Of a stretch of DNA of 29,480 nucleotides, positions 26,051-29,480 are shown one piece after another. Location of the stretch: IMG/VR virus record IMGVR_UViG_3300046007_012088, positions 1 to 29,480 of that record. One strand, given 5' to 3'. The DNA comes from a virus. The position numbers and the translations under genes were made by a program. Position 1 is the stretch's first letter. Each line of letters begins with the position of its first letter. Below the pieces are notes generated by a model. The model ran no database searches and had not been told where the DNA came from. It saw nothing but the letters and a program-made list of their open reading frames with translations.

Positions 26051-26922
26051 GTGAGAATATCAATGGGCTGGTCGTGCCTCAGGAGCACGAGATCAAATGG
26101 TTGACCGGGGTTCGCACTGTCAGGTCGTGGGCGAAGTCTGACTTCCCGAACTGGGATCAGGTCCTGATGGACCCGAAACTCAGTCCCGTCGGTGTGATGG
26201 AGATTGAGAATCAGGAGCGGTCTGACTGCAACGGGAACACCTGTGCGAACAATCTCGAATGGCAGGATTATGTCCTGTCTGGCCGAGCGAATATGCAGAG
26301 GGCATCTGAGATCGCAGCGTACACGCTGTGTGAGTTTCTGATGGACCCGTCAGGCCGTGGAGTTGGTCTGGACCGTGGCACGAGCATTCACAGCGCGACG
26401 CGGCTTCTGATTGGCGGTGTGCCGCAGTTCGGGCTGGATCCGGGTGTTCCGTATGAGGCTCAGTGGCCGTATTCACGGTACTGCCGTTCGCTGCGTGAGC
26501 TGAGGTCCTTCGCCCCGGGTAAGCCGGTCATGCCGTCTACGGTGGCTCAGGTGGACGACATGCCACCATGGGATGAACTGCTGCCGAGTCTGGCTGCCGG
26601 CTGTGTGTGCCAGATTGGCACAAAGTGGCCGCCGAGGTTCAAGACGCCGGGCGGTCAGTTTGGCAGGTTCCGTCTGATGGATGACGCTCCGACGGGTGCC
26701 GGCGGGCATGCGACTGCGATCCTGTGGGGGATTAAGATTGCTGGGAACTGGTACCTGATCGTGTGGAACAGTCACGGGTACGGTGCCTATTTGATGTCTC
26801 GACGGTGTTATGAGTCTCTGCAGCGGTCTCAGTTTGCTCCGTTCGGGGCATATCTTCTGAGCCCGAAGGATCCGGTGGCTGTTTACAACCGAGTTTTGAG
26901 TGGTGGAGGGTACTATGACTGA
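26047..26922 (+). CDS. Papain-fold (C1-like) cysteine peptidase
   Basis: 291 residues. The papain-type constellation is present: Q56 and C61 in NQERSDCNGNTCANNLEW, where the oxyanion Gln precedes the nucleophile, H221 in GAGGHATAILWGIK, and N241 in LIVWNSHGYG (the usual NSWG). Extra cysteines (C66, C95, C146) might form a disulfide. No signal peptide or propeptide is clear. It could process a virion protein, degrade a host protein or act in lysis. It overlaps both neighbours, between an exported protein and a membrane thioredoxin-like protein. C66 as the nucleophile is the alternative reading. Confidence 0.78.
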   Translation: MSENINGLVVPQEHEIKWLTGVRTVRSWAKSDFPNWDQVLMDPKLSPVGVMEIENQERSDCNGNTCANNLEWQDYVLSGRANMQRASEIAAYTLCEFLMDPSGRGVGLDRGTSIHSATRLLIGGVPQFGLDPGVPYEAQWPYSRYCRSLRELRSFAPGKPVMPSTVAQVDDMPPWDELLPSLAAGCVCQIGTKWPPRFKTPGGQFGRFRLMDDAPTGAGGHATAILWGIKIAGNWYLIVWNSHGYGAYLMSRRCYESLQRSQFAPFGAYLLSPKDPVAVYNRVLSGGGYYD

Positions 26923-27412
26923 AGAACGTGCAAGAGGAATGATCATCGGTTGGGGTCTTGGCATTGTGCTGTGTGCTGTAGTGGCAGGAGTGTTGCATAG
27001 CGGTCAGATGCAGCAACTGCAGGCAGACGAGCAGCAGAAGCCCATAGGCGTCGCTGGTGACGTTGCCCTGCTGTCTGATCGGGTGAAGCGACTGGAGGCC
27101 CGTGTCGACGCTCTGGAAGACGGCTCACGTGCCGAGGAATCCTCGGCATCTGCGGCTCCGGAGGCCTTCGTCGAGGAACTGCCGGTGCTGGAAGTGCAGA
27201 GCGAGAGCTGGTGTGCTGCCTGCAAGGTGTTCGAGGCCGATGTGGCAGCGAACGGGCAGGAGGGGAAAAAGTGGCGACTGAAGCGGGTGAACCTGAAGTC
27301 TTCTTCTATACCTGCATTCAGGTTCACTGGCAAAGTAGGAACACCGCAGACCACTGTAGGGTATACCCGTGGTCGATTGGCGCAGTGGCTTGGTGAGATG
27401 GGAGTGCGATAG
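26915..27412 (+). CDS. Membrane-anchored thioredoxin-like protein
   Basis: 165 residues from ATG 26915 (GGAGGG upstream). The N-terminus has a membrane segment (GMIIGWGLGIVLCAVVAGVL), followed by a coiled coil (LSDRVKRLEARVDALED) and a Ser/Ala-rich linker. From about residue 88 there is a small thioredoxin-fold domain with VLEVQSESWCAACKVFEADV (C100-x2-C103), a strand (RLKRVNL) and the cis-Pro loop GTPQTTVGY (P144). The domain is shorter than a full thioredoxin. With the anchor it should work on the outer face of the membrane, reducing or making disulfides, possibly in the peptidase or in Cys-rich phage proteins. That link is inferred. Confidence 0.8.
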   Translation: MTEERARGMIIGWGLGIVLCAVVAGVLHSGQMQQLQADEQQKPIGVAGDVALLSDRVKRLEARVDALEDGSRAEESSASAAPEAFVEELPVLEVQSESWCAACKVFEADVAANGQEGKKWRLKRVNLKSSSIPAFRFTGKVGTPQTTVGYTRGRLAQWLGEMGVR

Positions 27413-27466
27413 GTACCATCCTGCGTCATTACGCGAAAACGACGACACCTGTTGGTGGACAGTGGG

Positions 27467-27679
27467 ATGACACGGGATGATATTGAAGATCGGGAACAGG
27501 AAGGGCTGTCTGTTGATACACCGACTGTCAGGGTTGGTGCGAGTCAGCAGACGGTCCGTCGTTTTCTGGATCTGGCTGCGAAGCATTCTGGGGCGGCTTG
27601 GCCGTGGCTGGTGTATGCGATCGCATTTGCCCTGGTACTGATATCTGCTGGAGCTGCGTGGAGGCTTGCGACACGATGA
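27467..27679 (+). CDS. Small C-terminal-anchored membrane protein
   Basis: 70 residues from ATG 27467 (a TTG five codons upstream is an alternative start). The N-terminal half is acidic and polar (TRDDIEDREQEGLSVDTPTV). The C-terminus is one membrane segment (AWPWLVYAIAFALVLISAGA) with a short basic tail. The gap before it, 27413-27466, holds nothing I can name. It ends by ATGA overlap with the next membrane gene. A holin or holin partner is possible from size and topology, but unproven. Confidence 0.55.
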   Translation: MTRDDIEDREQEGLSVDTPTVRVGASQQTVRRFLDLAAKHSGAAWPWLVYAIAFALVLISAGAAWRLATR

Positions 27680-28146
27680 GCGCGATGACAAACAATGAGA
27701 TCTGCGGATGGCTGCTCATGGCGTGGGCTCAGATCGTCATGGCGTGGTACGTGATGCGGTTGGCATTGCAGCAGAAGGGCCACTGCAGGCATATCGGCCG
27801 GTGGCTGGGGATTGTGTTGTTCCTGAATTCTCCGGTGTTGCTGACCAGTTTGACCGGGCGGCTGTGGCTGGTGTGTTGTGAGCAGCAGCAGGAGTTGATG
27901 GAGTTGGAGATTTTGGCGAGTGGTCGTGCGATCCCAGTGAAGGAGCAGAGAGATGTCCTTGAAGTTGTTTACACCACCCGAGGACAATTCGGGGAGTACA
28001 GCATCGCCCGAACAGTCTCCGGACAAGTGCGCGGAATTGCGGAATGCACTGGACTCGACGGTCTACGAGATGGATCGTCTGTTGCTGCAGATGGCCGATC
28101 GGTTGCAGAGATTGCACGACTGCGAGCAGCAGGTGCAGCGTACTGA
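27676..28146 (+). CDS. Two-pass membrane protein, holin-like candidate
   Basis: 156 residues starting MSAMTNNEICGWLLMAWAQI by ATGA overlap. There are two membrane segments, WLLMAWAQIVMAWYVMRLAL and WLGIVLFLNSPVLLTSLTGR, with a His/Cys-containing link (GKGHCRH-like). From about residue 93 the frame overlaps the next gene for 194 bases and reads as non-protein-like Gly/Ala/Ser (AADGRSVAEIARLRAAGAAY). The true protein may therefore have a long overprinted tail. A holin-type role is only an inference from size and neighbours. Confidence 0.5.
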   Translation: MSAMTNNEICGWLLMAWAQIVMAWYVMRLALQQKGHCRHIGRWLGIVLFLNSPVLLTSLTGRLWLVCCEQQQELMELEILASGRAIPVKEQRDVLEVVYTTRGQFGEYSIARTVSGQVRGIAECTGLDGLRDGSSVAADGRSVAEIARLRAAGAAY

Positions 28147-28255
28147 TGGGGTTTACAGTGTCGACCTGGCTCCGATCAGCGAGATGCTGACTGCGATGAC
28201 TCGGTTCAAAGAACGGATTGCACCCACACAACAGGCAGTCACAGATGGGAATTGA
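27953..28255 (+). CDS. Small coiled-coil protein before the tail fibre
   Basis: 100 residues starting MSLKLFTPPEDNSGSTASPE, with GGAGCAGAGAG upstream of ATG 27953. The middle is a clear coiled coil (ALDSTVYEMDRLLLQMADRL, QRLHDCEQQVQ), and the C-terminus is a further helix. It looks more protein-like than the overlapping frame of the preceding gene. It overlaps the tail-fibre start by 11 bases. A fibre chaperone or a spacer protein is possible; no family is recognised. Confidence 0.6.
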   Translation: MSLKLFTPPEDNSGSTASPEQSPDKCAELRNALDSTVYEMDRLLLQMADRLQRLHDCEQQVQRTDGVYSVDLAPISEMLTAMTRFKERIAPTQQAVTDGN

Positions 28256-29480
28256 AGCCCTCCTATCAACACAAATCATCGACACCACAACCGTGGGGCG
28301 GTCGCTGATGACTGCCGTTGACGCAGCAGCGGCACGGACTGCAATCGGACTCGGTACACTCGCCACGCAGAACGGCACGATCACCGACTATCTGACGACC
28401 GCTGCAGCAGCCACAACGTATCAGCCATTAGACGGCGATTTGACGGCACTGGCGGCACTCAGCGGAACGAACAACATTTACTACCGATCCGCCGCGAACA
28501 CGTGGAGCAGCGTGACAATCGGAACGGGGCTGACGTTCAGCGGTGGGACGTTGGCGGCGAGCGGAGGCAGCGGGATCGGCGGCTCCACCGGAGCGACGGA
28601 CAATCTTGTATTAAGAGCAGATGGTACCGGCGGGGCAACTCTGCAAAATAGCAACTGGTCTGTCCCTGATGTGTACACGGCCAGCCCTAATGCCACAGTT
28701 AACCATGTGAGCCTGCAGGCGACCGGCAGCACAACTAACGTCTCGGTTTCCCTTGTGTCCAAAGGGACCGGCGCGTTTATGTTGCAAGTGCCAGACGGTG
28801 CGACAGCAGGCGGTAACGCAAGAGGCGCGAACGCCGTCGATTTGCAGACATCACGCAACGCAGCGGCAAGTGTTGCAAGTGGTTCAGGTTCATTTATCGC
28901 GGGCGGTTACAATAACGCAGCAACAGGTTCGCAGTCGTTTGCTGGCGGGTACCAGAACACCTCATCGGCTCAAAGCAGTTTTGTGTTTGGCACAAACTCG
29001 ACAGCCTCCAGCAACGCGACAGTGGCAATCGGACAAAGCTGTAACGCCAGCGGCTATGCCAGCCATACCTTCGGGTTTGGGGCGAACGCTTCGGCGTTTT
29101 TTTCGGGGGCTACCGGGTTTCGGTCCTCAACAGCAATTCCAGCCAGCAAGGTCCACGCAGCAGGATATTTTACCACAGAAGGTGACACTCAAGAATTTGT
29201 CGGGCCACCACTGCGAGCAACAACGACTGACGGAACAACGGCTGTGCAGATGCTGGCAAACAGCACAGATAACGCAACAGCAACGGGGATATCTGTGGCC
29301 TCCGGGCGTGTGATGACGTTGATACTGCAAATCACCGGAGCTAAAAACGGCGGTGCAACTGTAGCGAGATATACACGCGAGGTCACGATAAAAAACGTCG
29401 GCGGCACAACATCGCTCGTCGGAACCGTGAACACGATAGGGACGGATGAAGCGGCAGGAACAACGATTTCGATAACAGCA
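28245..29480 (+). CDS. Tail fibre protein with YadA-head-like repeats (3' partial)
   Basis: The frame runs without a stop from ATG 28245 to the window end (412 codons). The first part, AAARTAIGLGTLATQNGTIT then YQPLDGDLTALAALSGTNNI, is a signature of phage tail fibres. Residues about 210-297 hold loose 14-16-residue repeats of the YadA/trimeric-autotransporter head type (GSFIAGGYNNAATGSQSF, SSFVFGTNSTASSNATVAIG, SHTFGFGANASAFFSGATGF), which form left-handed beta rolls. The last part has strands (VMTLILQITGAKNGGATVAR). It is likely to bind the host cell. The codons are C/A-rich, unlike the G/T-rich head genes. The start has only a weak ribosome site, so coupling to the preceding gene is likely. 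Confidence 0.85.
   Translation, partial: MGIEALLSTQIIDTTTVGRSLMTAVDAAAARTAIGLGTLATQNGTITDYLTTAAAATTYQPLDGDLTALAALSGTNNIYYRSAANTWSSVTIGTGLTFSGGTLAASGGSGIGGSTGATDNLVLRADGTGGATLQNSNWSVPDVYTASPNATVNHVSLQATGSTTNVSVSLVSKGTGAFMLQVPDGATAGGNARGANAVDLQTSRNAAASVASGSGSFIAGGYNNAATGSQSFAGGYQNTSSAQSSFVFGTNSTASSNATVAIGQSCNASGYASHTFGFGANASAFFSGATGFRSSTAIPASKVHAAGYFTTEGDTQEFVGPPLRATTTDGTTAVQMLANSTDNATATGISVASGRVMTLILQITGAKNGGATVARYTREVTIKNVGGTTSLVGTVNTIGTDEAAGTTISITA

Overview
The window is a late-gene segment of a tailed double-stranded DNA bacteriophage or prophage. Every gene I can support lies on the + strand, and many overlap by ATGA or TAATG. It holds a terminase large subunit, portal, head protease with scaffold tail, major capsid protein, tail tube, frameshifted tail chaperones and a long tape measure. 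No tail sheath is visible, so a siphovirus-like particle is likely. Both ends are cut: the first gene is open to the left edge and a tail fibre runs off the right edge. No integrase, repressor or replication gene is seen, so I cannot tell lytic phage from prophage. The host is uncertain. Cys-rich virion proteins and unusual glycosyltransferase families recall phage and genome sequences from Planctomycetota-like bacteria, but that is inference from memory of family style.

Layout. 1-1310: a coiled-coil protein, a small Cys-containing protein, a tRNA-like structured RNA (about 972-1103), and the collapsed remnant of a DNA methyltransferase (1138-1310) that touches the terminase start. 1307-7705: packaging and head genes, closed by a strong terminator after the capsid gene. 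7794-10210: small head-completion and neck candidates. 10223-17731: tail tube, chaperones with a -1 frameshift signal, tape measure with 27 consecutive glycines, and three tail-tip-like proteins, one with Ser-Gly repeats and one 11% cysteine. 17753-23734: a glycosylation-type island inserted in the structural operon (small Cys-rich protein, small membrane protein, glycosyltransferase-methyltransferase fusion, radical SAM/SPASM enzyme, and three to four further glycosyltransferase-like proteins). 23731-27412: DUF1360-like membrane protein, terminator, staphylococcal-nuclease-fold protein, DUF1353-like protein, two unknowns (one exported), papain-fold cysteine peptidase and membrane-anchored thioredoxin-like protein. 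27467-29480: small membrane and coiled-coil proteins, then a tail fibre with YadA-head-like repeats and a visibly different base composition.

How it fits together. The left part builds and fills the head and the middle part builds the tail. The sugar/radical-SAM island sits directly after Ser-Gly-rich and Cys-rich tail proteins, which suggests, without proving, that it decorates virion proteins. The phage's own thioredoxin-like protein and peptidase could serve a cysteine-rich virion or act at the cell envelope. The best leads for new biology are the glycosylation/radical-SAM island and its possible targets, the tRNA-like RNA, the programmed frameshift, and the peptidase-thioredoxin cassette.
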